Shown: positions 42,864 through 53,585, numbered from the stretch's first letter. The stretch is DNA of 64,000 nucleotides from Liriodendron chinense (GCA_003013855.2 ML058408.1:6735356-6799355), one strand, 5' to 3'. Numbers and translations are program-made. The notes: generated by a model from the sequence alone, not told the origin.

Positions 42864-44812
42864 TGTTAGTGCACAAATCAGTGCATCGTTTTGTCAATTA
42901 CGTGACTATGTAAGTCAGTCAAGTCTCGTGAGCCCCGATGAAGATTGAAGACTCAAGACTTGAAGACCAAAGCAGCTTTCCACACTCAAGTTCAAGCCAA
43001 ATCAAGCTCGGAAGGTAAGTCGCATATAGACAGCCTATATGATCCCAAAACACCCGTATTTATAGCATTTTAATCATTCCAATCTTAGCCATTTAATCCA
43101 CGGTCTTAAGGTCAAAATGATCAGTCTTGGACCTTCATTAAGTAGGTGCTCAACTATGAAAATCACTAGGAAAATCTCCGTGTTGCGGCACACATATTCA
43201 GCTGGAAAACAGCTTGATTTTTGGGCTAGATAAGACCTGCCGACCGACCGGCCACTGGCCCTTAAACAAGCAATTGATAGGTAGCCGACCGGTCTTGACC
43301 GGTCGGCCTTCACAGTTCATTAAGTCTAGCAAGCATAGCCAACCGGTCTTGACTGGTCGGACTTCAGACAGCAGGTCGGATGGGCCAGCTGACCGGCCGG
43401 ACGCTGCATTTTCCAGAAGCACAGCCGACCGGTCTTGACCGGTCGGCCTGCATGGTTAAAATGTGTCAGCGAGTACTGGGCAGGCCGGCCGATCGGCCGG
43501 ACAGCAGGTCGGCTGCCCAATCCGACCGGCCGGACACAAGTCGGTTAAGCCAAAAAACTGTCCAGTGAGTTTTTCGTTTCTGGACCATTTACCCGACCCA
43601 TCTGAGGACAGGTTGGCTGACAGGTTGGAGCTCAAGTCCGACCGGCCGGAGGGGGTCCCAGGCAGGTCGGAATATGACCGTTTTATGTCCGTTTGAGCTC
43701 ATTTTTGGGCCTCTATAAAAGCATATCTTGAGGTCTTTTGTGGAGTCACTTGCACACCCATTGAGAGCTCTGAAGGGGGCAATTAAGAACATCATCTATC
43801 CTTCTTTTGCTCATCATTGCTTAGAGTTCATCATTCAATCCAAATGATTCATGGCACTTCAATGAGCATTCAAAGCTCGGATTGAAGAATGAACTCAAGC
43901 AAGGTATTCATGGCTGACCTAACCATCTTGTTGAATCTCTTGGTCATCAATAGCCATTGAATACTCAAGTTGGTAGTTCCTATCATCACCATTGTATTGA
44001 ATAGGCAAAAGGAACCCCAACAACTTCTCCCACCTACCCGGCACTAGTCTAGGAACATCATATGCATTGGTAGCTGATCGTGGGAGCTTGGAGAGGAGCT
44101 AAGGCATTCGTGGAAGATGAAGCTACTCATTAAAGGTGCTGAATCGGGGCTCAATCGTCTAGGTATGTCTAGTTTTTGAGAGTCCATTTATTGAATCTCC
44201 ATTCCCTGGATTGGGAAACTCCGGCAGGAGTGTACGTGACCGTCCTTGGATTAGGATTGATGAGAGTTTGAGATCCAAAATCATCAAGTCCCTGGATTGG
44301 GCCATCGGCGGATGGTAAACGCGGTCCTATATCAAAGGATGTGAAGGTTGATGGTTAACCTGATTTAAAACCATGACTATAGTGAAATTCGGTGGTCTCA
44401 TAGGTTGAGATTGGGAACCGGGAGTGGAGTAGGGAAACCGAACCACTATACATCGTGTGCAATGTGGTGAATGCATTTTGTCTATTTTGTTCCTTGTTGA
44501 TCAATCTTATAAGTGCTTAACTGTATGCCCATCTTATGTTTGACAAAATGTTCATATGCCATCTTTGAATGATTGACACAAGCATGCATGTGAACTGTTT
44601 GACTAAATGCTTCTCTTAGAAGAGTTGTCAAATTGAGTTGGATCTTGGGTGATTAATTGCTATCATTTACATGTGCTTAATTGGTATATTATAGTATAAA
44701 TGCAATTGAGCTTTTGAATTTGCAAAAAAAATTAAAAAGTCCTATTCACCCCCCCTTTAGGACATAAGCATACCTTCAAGCTTATCTCACTAGCGGTAAA
44801 ACCGCAATTTCA
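42864..44812 (+). mobile_element. Copia solo LTR (fourth copy) with 5-bp TSD, inside Ogre integrase
   Basis: Starts TGTTAGTGCACAAATCAGTG and ends CCGCAATTTCA; flanks are tcttg at 42859-42863 and tcttg at 44813-44817. The ends match the gag-only copia LTR family. TATA box TATAAAA at 43714-43720. No internal region remains, so it is a solo LTR produced by LTR-LTR recombination. It is 1949 bp long. Confidence 0.93.
43237..43675 (+). repeat. Mixed GACCGGTC and TCCGGCCGGA palindrome array in copia U3
   Basis: At least three double units (GACCGGTC-TT-GACCGGTC type, near 43283, 43340 and 43427) are mixed with several single CCGACCGGCCGGA motifs (near 43390, 43490, 43521 and 43640). Both cores are palindromes. 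The array ends about 40 bp before the TATA box at 43714. Confidence 0.88.
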
Positions 44813-45137
44813 TCTTGCCGATGATGTCGAGTCCCCACATGGAGAAGGGCCAGGGGGTGGTTAGGTTGTATAATTCTGATGAAGGGGCATGGATTTGATT
44901 CGCATGTTCTTGACACTTGAAGCATTTTCTGACGTGCTGGCAGTAGTCTGTCTCCATGGTGAGCCAATAGTAGCCGAGTCGTAGAATCTTTTTTGCCATC
45001 ATGTGCCCGTTCATGTGTGGGCCACAGATTCCTTCGTGTATTTCTTTCATGATCTTTGCAGCTTCTGTTTCATCGACGCATCGAAGGAGGATGTGATTAT
45101 AGGATCGCTTGTAAAGAACTTCGCCACTGAAGGTGAA

Positions 45138-45989
45138 CTAGCCGGCCAAACGCTGGATGGTTCGGCGATCTGTTGCTGTTGCTGACTCTGGATACTCCTG
45201 GGTTTCGAGATATTGCTTGATGTCGGCATACCAGGGTTTATCAGGGACAGCTTCGGCTTCTTCTATTTGCAGGCAAAAAGCAGGTTCATCTTTAATTTCG
45301 ACTGTGAGCTCCCATTCTGAAGCTCCTTTCGGGATCTCGAGCATCGACGCGAGTGTGGCGAGAGCATCTGCAAACTGATTCTTGGCTCTGGGCATGTATG
45401 AGAAGGTAATTTCTTTGAACTCCTCGATCAGATTTTCAAGATACACATGATATGGTATCAACTTCTCGTCCTTGGTCTTCCATTCGCCATTGGTCTGATT
45501 GATGATAAGCTGTGAGTCTCCAAATACTCGTAGCTTCTTGACGCCCAAGATTATGGCTTCCCTTAAGCCAGCGATGCATGCTTCGTACTCTGCCATGTTG
45601 TTGGTGCACTCGAATGCTATGCGCCTTGAGATAGGAATAGGAACATCATCTGGAGATTAGAGGATTGCTCCAATACCACTCCCTTTAGAATTTATTGCGC
45701 CGTCGAAGAATAATATCCACTCATCTTTTTTCTTCTTTTCTTCACCTTCGATAAGCAAGAGATCTTCATTAGGGAAGAATGTCTTGAGCGGTTGATAATC
45801 CAAGAGGGAGTGAACAGCAAGATGATCGGTGAGGGCCTGCCCCTTGATTGCCTTCTGAGTGACATAGGTGATGTCGAACTCAGATAAGAGTAGATTCCAT
45901 TTAGCTATTCTTCCAGTGAGTGCCGGTTTCTCGAACAAGTACTTGAGCGGATCCATGTGAGCGAGTAGGAGAATAAGGAATGCAATCAT
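45138..45989 (-). pseudogene. Ogre tandem RNase H region
   Basis: The 3' part of the RT-linked RNase H (ALTGRIAKWNLLLSEFDI, KGQALTDHLA) is followed by a second RNase H beginning WILFFDGAINSKGSGIGAI and continuing MAEYEACIAGL, LRVFGDSQLIINQTNGEW and RAKNQFADALATLASM. The DG, E, D and D positions expected of RNase H are visible. A TAG near 45655 and a TAA near 45998 break the frame. The second RNase H is the Tat-lineage hallmark. Confidence 0.88.
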
Positions 45990-46001
45990 GTATTGACGGA
46001 G

Positions 46002-46964
46002 TTACTGAGTTGCCCAGACTAGGGCGAGGCAAGTCTTCTCGATTGGGGAATACCTGGTCTCGTAGTCGGTGAACTTTCGGCTCAAATAATATATTGCTTG
46101 TTCCTTCTTCCCGGTCTCGTCGTGCTGGCCGAGGACACAGCCAATGGCTTCTGCTGCTACCGAGATGTATAACAATAGTGGTCGTCCAGGAGTGGGTGGC
46201 ACTAGGACTGGAGGATTCATGAGATATTTTTTGATGCGATCGAAGGCGACTTGGCAATCATCATTCCATTCTTTTGGAACATTCTTCCGAAGGAGATTGA
46301 AAATGGGCTCACAAATAGGTGTGAGCTGTGCGATGAAGCGACTGATGTATTGAATTCTGCCGAGGAAGCCACGAATTTCTTTTTCTGTTCTAGGAGGGGG
46401 CATCTCGATGATTGCTCTGGCTTTGGTCTCGTCGACCCTGATGTTCATCATGTCGTGGAATAGTGCTTTCATTGCTCGCTGATATGTTGCTCCTACGTTC
46501 TTCAGACCGAATGGCATTACCCTGTAACAGAAGGTTCCCCAGGGGGTGATAAACGATGTCTTCTCGTGATCTTCGACGGCCATCTTGATCTGATTGTAAC
46601 CTGAGAACCCATCCATAAATGAGAAGATCTTATATCCAGCAATGTTGTCGACCAGAGTGTCGATATGTGGCAAAGGGAAGTTGTCTTTAGGACTGACCTT
46701 GTTGAGATCTCGGAAGTCGATGCACATTCGAACATTGCCATCCTTCTTTGGTACTGGTACGATGTTGGCGAGCCATTCAGGGTAGTTGGAGACTACCAAG
46801 AATCCCCCGTTGTACTGCTTGATGACTTCATCTCGGACTTTCAGAGCCCATTCTGGCTTCATTCTTCGAAGTTTCTGCTTCACTGGCTTCATATCTTCCT
46901 TGGTTGGCAGATGGTGTACAACGAGCTCTTCATCGAGCCCCGGCATGTCTTCATATGAGATCAT
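46002..46964 (-). pseudogene. Ogre reverse transcriptase with deleted catalytic segment
   Basis: The open frame shows VRMCIDFRDLNKVSPKDNFPLPHID, FMDGFSGYNQIKM, FCYRVMPFGLKNVGATYQRAM, then directly NIRVDETKARAIIEMPPPRTEKEIRGFLGR. The family has about 70-80 residues between FHDMM and VDETK, including the Y-V-D-D catalytic box; all are missing without a frame change. RT function is therefore impossible although the ORF stays open. The start of RNase H (LLLYISVAAEAIGCVL, YYLSRKFTDYETRYS) follows. Confidence 0.9.
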
Positions 46965-48249
46965 CGGCTACAACATTGGCTTTAAATTCGAACTTTTTGA
47001 GGAGATCCTCTAGTTCGGGAGCCAGATCATCATCTTCCTCATCCCGAGCTTCGTCCAAACCCATGAGCTCGAAGTTTAATTCGATGTTAAAGTCGTATGA
47101 TTCGACTTCAAACTCATGCAACTCTTTAGACGGACTTGGCACACTATTGAATGCAGGAAAATAAATGTTTTTTGGTTTTTGAGAATTTTCTGAAATGGAA
47201 ATGCTAGATGTTTTTAGCTTTTGAAAGTTTTTTATTTTTTGGGTTTTTGGAATTCACGGGACTTTGAACAAGCGGGCATTGCAGACCATGATTGAGCCCA
47301 ACTTGTTCCAAAGTTCCGATCGCTGCTTAAACAGGCATTTTTTTTTGGAAGCCAGAGCCCTTAGATGGCTCTTTGGCTGATTCAAAAGTTAGGGGAACGG
47401 ATGACCATTCAGGACCCCACACTTCCTCCCCTGAAGAGGTGGGGGTTGATGTCTTGGGCGAAGAATCACGGTCTGGCCCAATGACCATGATTTCTCGCTG
47501 GTCAGGTTCGAGATCTGAGTCGTACTCAGTCCCTCCCGGATCACTTACCTCGCATTGCAGTTCATCTGGTTCTACGGCTAGACATGAGTTTAGAATCTGG
47601 ACATCGGACCAATCCAGGGCTGGCCATTTCCCTTTCTTGGTCCAATGGATGGGCTGCTTCTGCCCCTGGCTGATGATTGATGGTGTTGATTCTGCAGAAA
47701 TGGGTGGGTCGTGCCCCTTGCTGATTGATGTTGAGATGGGCAAGTTGTGCCCCTGGCTGATTGAAGTGGGCAGGTTGTGCCCCTGGTTGGGAGCAGATAT
47801 CAGAGTAACCTGGTCTTGAAGCGGTTGTATTTGACTTCCTTCTTCATCTTCGTCATTTCCTTCTTCTTCTGGAGGCTTAGACGGTTCAAGAATCTGATCC
47901 CATCGAATGGGGGGCCACATGGCCCAAGCTAGGCTCATCGGGAGGCCTTTGTGCAGCGCAGTCGGTTGATTCCCTCCTGGATCTTTGCAAGGTTCTCCTG
48001 GCTTGACGAATTGGATGGGTGAGCACTGAAATTTCTTCCTTCTTTTGTCCATGAAGATTGCCCTGTATCCGAGTCCCCATTTGCGTTGGTTATATACCAG
48101 TGGTATCTTTCTGGACTTGAAATGATTCTTCATTCGGTATTTGAGGCTCAGACGTTCTGTCGGTGAAAAGACACAGTCCACCCTTATCGGTTCCGGATTG
48201 GCGATAGCGTTCACAGTCTTGAATTCGAAACTGTAAAACGGGATGTCTT
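46951..48249 (-). pseudogene. Ogre linker between protease and RT
   Basis: An acidic segment (46951-47142; many Asp/Glu) and a longer open segment (47327-48214) containing three or four repeats of the type 'S-Q-G-H-N/D-L/P-P-I-S' around 47690-47790. A basic patch (RRKKFQC) occurs. No known catalytic motif. A frame change separates the two open parts near 47150-47330. Confidence 0.7.
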
Positions 48250-49222
48250 CTTCAGAGTGCTAGATATCGATGACCGGGATGTCTGGTTCAGTGGTAGCAG
48301 CATTGGAAGGAATGATGGGCTCCTTCTCTGCATGGATAGAGATCACTTGATTTCCACAGATGTATTTCACTCGTTGATGCAGGGTTGATGGCATAGCTCC
48401 AACCTTGTGCAGCCAAGGTCATCCAAGCAACATGTTGAAAGAGGCTGATATATCCAGAATTTGAAATGTGATGGTGGAGACTTCCGGACCTATCTGTACC
48501 TCTATGTTGACCTCCCCTTCCACTGATAGGCGGGTGTTGTCAAATGCCCTGACGCATATGATGCTGGGTCGGAATGAAGAAGGACTGATTCCCAGACGTT
48601 CCGCAGTCTTAAGTGGGCAGACGTTTAGGCTTGAGCCATTATCGATAAGGACCAGCGGGACACATAGGTCTTTGTATCGTAAGGCTATGTTGAGGGATCG
48701 CCCATGATCTCGTCCTTCTGGTGGCAACTCATTATCTGTGAAGGTGATGGCGCGCGGAGCCAGGAGTTGTCCAATCATCAATGCTATCATCTCTGGTGCC
48801 GTATCGGAGGAGACGTGAGCATCGCTCAAGGTTTTGGCAAACATTTCTCGGTGTATGCGAGACGTGCAGAGTAGCTCCCATAGTGAGATTTGAGCAGGGA
48901 TTGACTTGAGCTGAGTCGCCACATCATATGCAGCTTCATTTTTGTTGCCGAGGCCTGGGAGAGCGCCTTTGGGATCTCCTCTATTCTGATTATCTCTTCG
49001 GATGCAACGCCCATTGGGATTCATATTCCCTACTTCCGCACATTCTGGATAGTGCCATGGGACCTCTTTATAATTTTCCTCACCTTTGCCTTCTAGAACC
49101 ACTGGTTCTTGCAACGGTGCTGGTGTGGGTACCAAATCTTCCTCGTATAGAGCTTTTGCCTTGAGGACTACATTGTTGCCTGTGCTGAAGGGAAAATATC
49201 GAGGCTTGTCTTCATAGATCAC
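48250..49222 (-). pseudogene. Ogre aspartic protease region
   Basis: The open frame 49222-48419 contains VPLVLIDNGSSLNVCPLKTAERLG, with D-N-G at the catalytic site, and later FQILDISASFNMLLG (the flap/hydrophobic-G block). D-N-G variants are common in plant Tat-type elements, so this need not be a mutation. A stop (TGA, near 48416-48418) follows MLLG, then PWLHKVGAMPSTLHQRVKY in the same frame. The amino part is a low-similarity linker. Confidence 0.8.
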
Positions 49223-51958
49223 ATAAGGTTGCGGTCCTGGCTTGACCGTTCCTGGAGCAGGAGGCTCCCAGTGGAATGAATACTGGTCCTCTTAATATGG
49301 CAGGAGGTTTCTCTGTTCGTCCCAGCTGTCGTAGTGTGATTGACACACCTCCGGGATTTGCCCCTTGCAATATGACTGGTTCAACTGGAGGAGCTCCTTC
49401 CAAGACAATGAGCTCTTGCTGCTGATGAGTATGGTTTCTCCATGGCGAATTGTATTGTTCCTGTGCTGAAATTGCCCCTTGCAAGATGACAGGTTCGTAT
49501 GTGGGCTCGATGTATGATTGTGCTCCTTCCAGAATGACTGGCTCCCAACATGAAGGGCTATAAGATGCCCCTGCACAACTGGCACATCATATGGAGTGTT
49601 CCTTCGAGTACTACTGGCTCGGAGACTGAAGGAGGAAAGGGACTTGCCCCTTGCATGATCGGAGGAGGATTTGTTGGCCCATAAGTGTAGGCATGAATGG
49701 ACTGGATAGGAGAGAAGAATCGATCGAGGCGCTCTCCTTCTTTTATGCTGTTGACGGTGGGGCCACGATATGAACTGGGGTCCGTTGAGTGCTGAGGCAG
49801 AGGATTCTGGAGAATGTTGGTGGAAGCTGATGCAGAGTTCCAGGGACCGAGATGATGATCTTTCGGTCGTCGATCAGATCTTGTATGGCATTCTTCAAAG
49901 TAAAGCATCGATCAGTGGTGTGGCCACGTCCTTGATGGTAGGCACAATACTCATTTTCTCGGTAGTTTGGAGGTAGAGGATTTGGAGGAGGCCTAGGTGT
50001 CATCAGAGTGAGTAACTGCTTTTGTACCAGCATAGTCATGACTTGACTAAGTGGTTGAGTGAGTGGAGTGAATTTTCGGAGCTCCCTGTAATTCTGCCTA
50101 TTCTGGTATGAGTATTGACCATTCCCTCTGAACTGCTGCTGTTGTCGAGGTGGTTGTGGCTGTGATTGAGGATTCGGTTGCGGCTGATATCGCTGAGGTT
50201 GGTGCTGATTCTGCTGATACTGTTGATGTCCCTTTGGGGGAGCATGTTGATTACCCTGAGCAATGGTGCTGATGTTGTTTACCTCTGTCGGGCGGGGAGG
50301 AGAACCACTACGGTTTTCATTCCCATATCCGATGGGTCTTCCCTCCACCCTGTTCCTCTTGACTGGAGTGGCTTGATGAGGCCATGGGGAGATCGTCCCG
50401 GTACGGATTCCTGCTTCGACTTGTTCTCCAGCACGGATCAACTGTGAGAAATTCGCATATGGATGCGAGATGAGATATCCAGATATGCCCAGATATGTTG
50501 AATGAACAATCATGGAGATTTGTTCTTCGTCGTCGATAGGTGTCCGCATTCTGGCTGCCATAGCTCGCCAACGTCCCACATAAGCTGATAGTGTTTCATC
50601 ACTCATTTGCCTGAGAGCTGCTATTTTGGCTCTTCTGGGTGTCATGTTGAGATTGTACGCGAATCTGTCGATGAAAGCCTGGGAGAGTTGTTCCCACGTC
50701 CTGATGCGGTGGCAGTCCAATGAGGTGTACCAATCTAGGGCATCGCCCTTCAGAGATTTTTAGAACAAACGAAGAGGGCCCCTTCATTTCTTGAGATTGC
50801 ACTCAGCTCTCCACAGAAGGCCTTGAGATGTGCTGTGGGACAACCACTGCCATCGTATCTTTTGAATTTTAGCACCTCAAAGTTTTGAGCTACTTGAGCA
50901 TCTGGGAAAGGACACAAGTCTCTGAACTTGGTCGAAGGTAGATCGATTCCTTGTTGTCGTTGAAGCTGATTTTGCAAGATCTGGAACTGCTCCCACAACT
51001 CGTCCAGTCCTGAGTGATCTGTTCGAGCGACTGGTACCTCTTGGAGTAAGGCACGTTCTTCTTCGGCATAGTGGTCAATGTCTTCGACCCTATGGGTTTG
51101 CTGAAAAGCAACCGCGGGTTACTGCAATTGATTTGATGACTGAACTGGATTCTGATGAACTTGTGCTTGAAATGATTATAACTGAACTGAAGACTGTACT
51201 GAAGGTTGAACTGGAACTTGTTGGAAATTAACTAGAGATTGCTGAATTGAAGATTGCTGAAAATTAACTAGAGTTTGCTGAATTGAAGATTGCTGAAAAT
51301 TAACTGGGATCCCATCGGCAGGGATGTGCTGAAATTGAAAAGTGCTCCTGTTTGCAGGAGGCTGAGATGCTGGGAAGTGACCCCCTTGTTGGGTATTCGC
51401 CACTGTCCGCTGATTGATGTGGGCTTGACACTGACCCCCATTGTGGGCATTCGCCAGTGCTGTCCCTGTTGCTGGAAATTGAATTGAAATCCCATCGGCG
51501 GGGATGTGCTGAAATTGAAAAGGGGTCCTATCGGCGGGGACATGCTGAGATCTACTGAGACTGTTGTTTGAAAGCTGACTGGAAGTTCCTGCGACAGGAG
51601 TGCTCTGAGACGACCTTGTCGTCGCGGGAAGGTATTGAGGAGGATGCCCCGTAGCGAAGGGCTGAGACGGCTGCTGTCGGTAGTCTTGGGCAGACTCCGA
51701 TGGTTGTGCTTGATTTGAACTGGAGGCCGGAGGGACCCGGCATGGCTACTGAGATTGCTGAACTGGGCTAACCTGATTATTGGCTGCTGCGGTGGCTTGC
51801 GCTTGCATGAATTGCAAGAGCATTTCTTGCATTGCTCTCATTCCTTGTGCCAATTCTTGTATGATTGGCGTATTCTCAATTGGCTGTTGCACTGGAGGTT
51901 GCGCTTCGGTTATTTCAAGATCGGGGAAGAGGTGAGTTTCCTCTTCGTGGTCAGACAT
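49223..51958 (-). pseudogene. Ogre gag, fragmented
   Basis: Starts near 51958 with MSDHEEETHLFPDLEI and a Gln-rich segment. The gag core follows: FEVLKFKRYDGSGCPTAHL (about 50885), then a one-base frame slip in an A run near 50760, then MDCHRIRTWEQLSQAFIDRF and MSDETLSAYVGRWRAMAAR. A Pro/Gln-rich linker precedes the zinc knuckle CAYHQGRGHTTDRC (near 49925). 51200-51500 contains repeated FQQSSIQQ.LVNFQQ units. Several frame changes also occur between 49223 and 49743. Confidence 0.85.
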
Positions 51959-52202
51959 GGCTTGTTGAGCTCGAGTGCGGATTATACTGCGGAAGGGAAG
52001 TTGTTTCCGAACACGTTGAGCCCGAGGAGGCGCAATGGCGAGGACTATACTCTACTCTTTTTGGGTTTTGGGATTTTTTATTTTTTTTGTTTTGGTTTTA
52101 GGTAGAATGTTATGCAGATGAGATTGTATGAGGACTAATGACTTTCAAGTATAGGAAGGATTCTGTTTTTCAAGTCGGATCACGACTAGTGGGACTAGCT
52201 CA

Positions 52203-52220
52203 TCCCCAGCGGAGTCGCCA
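52203..52220 (-). other. Primer binding site, tRNA-Arg
   Basis: The minus strand reads TGGCGACTCCGCTGGGGA, an exact complement of the 3' end of plant tRNA-Arg plus CCA, three bases after the LTR end at 52224. This is the known Ogre primer site. Confidence 0.92.
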
Positions 52221-52664
52221 TTCTGTGGACCCTCGCCGTTCCACGCTCCCACACGACGTTCTTCCTTTCGGAAAAAGAAGAAGAGGTGCGTGCGTGCGAA
52301 TCGCTGTTTGTGCTACTGGCTTGCCTCGTTCTCGAGGGCTTTATTTGGTTGTCGTGTTAAGCTGGATGTGTTTAGATGAGTTTATATAAGACCAGAGTCG
52401 CCACTAGCCAGTTACTTCGAATCTACAGTCGGCTAGACCCCATAGAAACGTTAGAGAAGGGGATCCGAAGATTCCTTCCTCTAAAATGACTCCTTTTGAT
52501 CTGCTGCCAGAGATTCGAGGTAAGGGATCACGGTTACAGGGTGGGAAGAGGTTAAGCATTCCACACACTGCCCGTACCGAAGTACGGTCTCTACTTCACA
52601 GAATTGAACTAACACTTGAAAGTCTGTTTTAATCCTGGTACATTCTCATAGATGACATGATGCA

Positions 52665-52950
52665 TGAATGCAGGTCTGAACAGGAAGAGTTTCTTATGGG
52701 CAGGTTTCCATTAACAGGCAAGCCCAGAGCATACGCTCAAACTGACAGGTGCTTTATGCGGGATGCATGTTGTGTGCTTGAATAATCAAAGTGCTTGTAG
52801 TGACTAATGTGTGAATGCAGGTCTGAACAGTAAGAGTTTCTGATGGGCAGGTTTCCATTAACAGGCAAGCCCAGAGCATACGCTCGAACTGACAGGTGCT
52901 TTATGCGGGATGCATGTTGTGTGCTTGAATAATCAAAGTGCTTGTAGTGA
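52665..52950 (-). repeat. 147-bp tandem duplication in Ogre LTR
   Basis: tgaatgcaggtctgaacag starts at 52665 and again at 52812; the copies end at 52803 and 52950 with gtgcttgtagtga. A few substitutions separate them (for example aggaagagtttctta versus agtaagagtttctga). Confidence 0.93.
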
Positions 52951-53256
52951 AGCAGGGGGGTTGGAAGAAAAGTAAATGTTGCACTTATGCTAGATGCAAA
53001 CGAGATGATGCTGGAAAAAGGTAGCTAGATGGACGGAGGTGTCGCAAGGATTGGCTTTGAGTGGCTGGATCAAGACTTGGATGGCTTGGGAGACTTGGAC
53101 CAGTGGTTAGGCTGGGCTGGACCAGGGCTAGGCTCTCCTCACTCGGGCTCTCCTTGGTGGAGGAATGGGCTAAAGGGTGGTGAGGTGGAGTGCACTCGGA
53201 CTGGCTTCGGATGGATTGACTTGGGTTGGATGTTTGAAATGAGAAGGGGAGGGGGG

Positions 53257-53265
53257 TATTTATAG
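53257..53265 (-). promoter_or_regulatory. TATA box of Ogre LTR
   Basis: The minus strand reads CTATAAATA followed by a C-rich stretch. The W-box array starts about 105 bp upstream. Confidence 0.65.
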
Positions 53266-53370
53266 TGTTGGAGAGTAGGCAGTTCTCGTAAATAATTTTG
53301 GGGGGCCGCCCGTACGGATGCTCTTCGGGTTCCAGCGCGTGGTACGGTCATGCCTCGGGGCTGCCGTTTG

Positions 53371-53585
53371 GACTTAGTGGGTTGACTCGGCGGGTCAACT
53401 CGGTGATTTGACTCGACGGGTTGACTCGGTGATTGACTCGACGGGTTGACTCGGTGATTTGGCTCAGCGAGTTGACCCAGCGGGTTGACTCAGTGGGTTG
53501 ACTCAGCGAGTTTGATTTTTTTAAGGATTTTTTGACTGGTTTTTCTTATGGGGGGTTTTTCAGGCTGATGTTTAGGGGCGGGTTG
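53371..53585 (-). repeat. W-box (TTGACT/C) array in Ogre U3
   Basis: Nine TTGAC[T/C] motifs (one inverted) fall between about 53384 and 53510, mostly as gggTTGACTcgg units of 14-22 bp spacing, with two more near 53529 and 53583. Units alternate gggttgactcgg and atttgactcgac and include an inverted pair (gttgactcggcgggtcaac). TTGAC[C/T] is the binding core of plant WRKY factors; binding here is inference. Confidence 0.85.

Larger units (their letters stand above)
42029..45050 (-). pseudogene. Ogre integrase, split by a solo LTR
   Basis: The zinc-binding part and the start of the core lie at 45050-44813 (EIHEGICGPHMNGHMMAKK...CFKCQEH, then WGLDIIGK). The frame resumes beyond the inserted LTR at 42863 with ILVAVNHFTKWVEA, ITDNGTPFVN (42820-42629), then RPQMNGGVEAANKTI and LWAYRTSARSVTGVTPFEL (42598-42326) and a C-terminal WDGPLIIREV module (42307-42029). 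Stops interrupt it near 42626 (TAA) and 42324 (TAG). Removing the LTR and one copy of tcttg rejoins the two parts in register, which shows the insertion hit an already recognisable integrase gene. Confidence 0.9.

Noticed and set aside
47373..47819. Plus-strand ORF of 148 residues
   Set aside because: Antisense of the Ogre protease-RT linker; its repeats mirror the repeated peptide on the other strand.
53029..53265. Plus-strand Gly/Asp/Leu-rich ORF
   Set aside because: Falls in the Ogre LTR antisense to its TATA region; repetitive sequence explains it.
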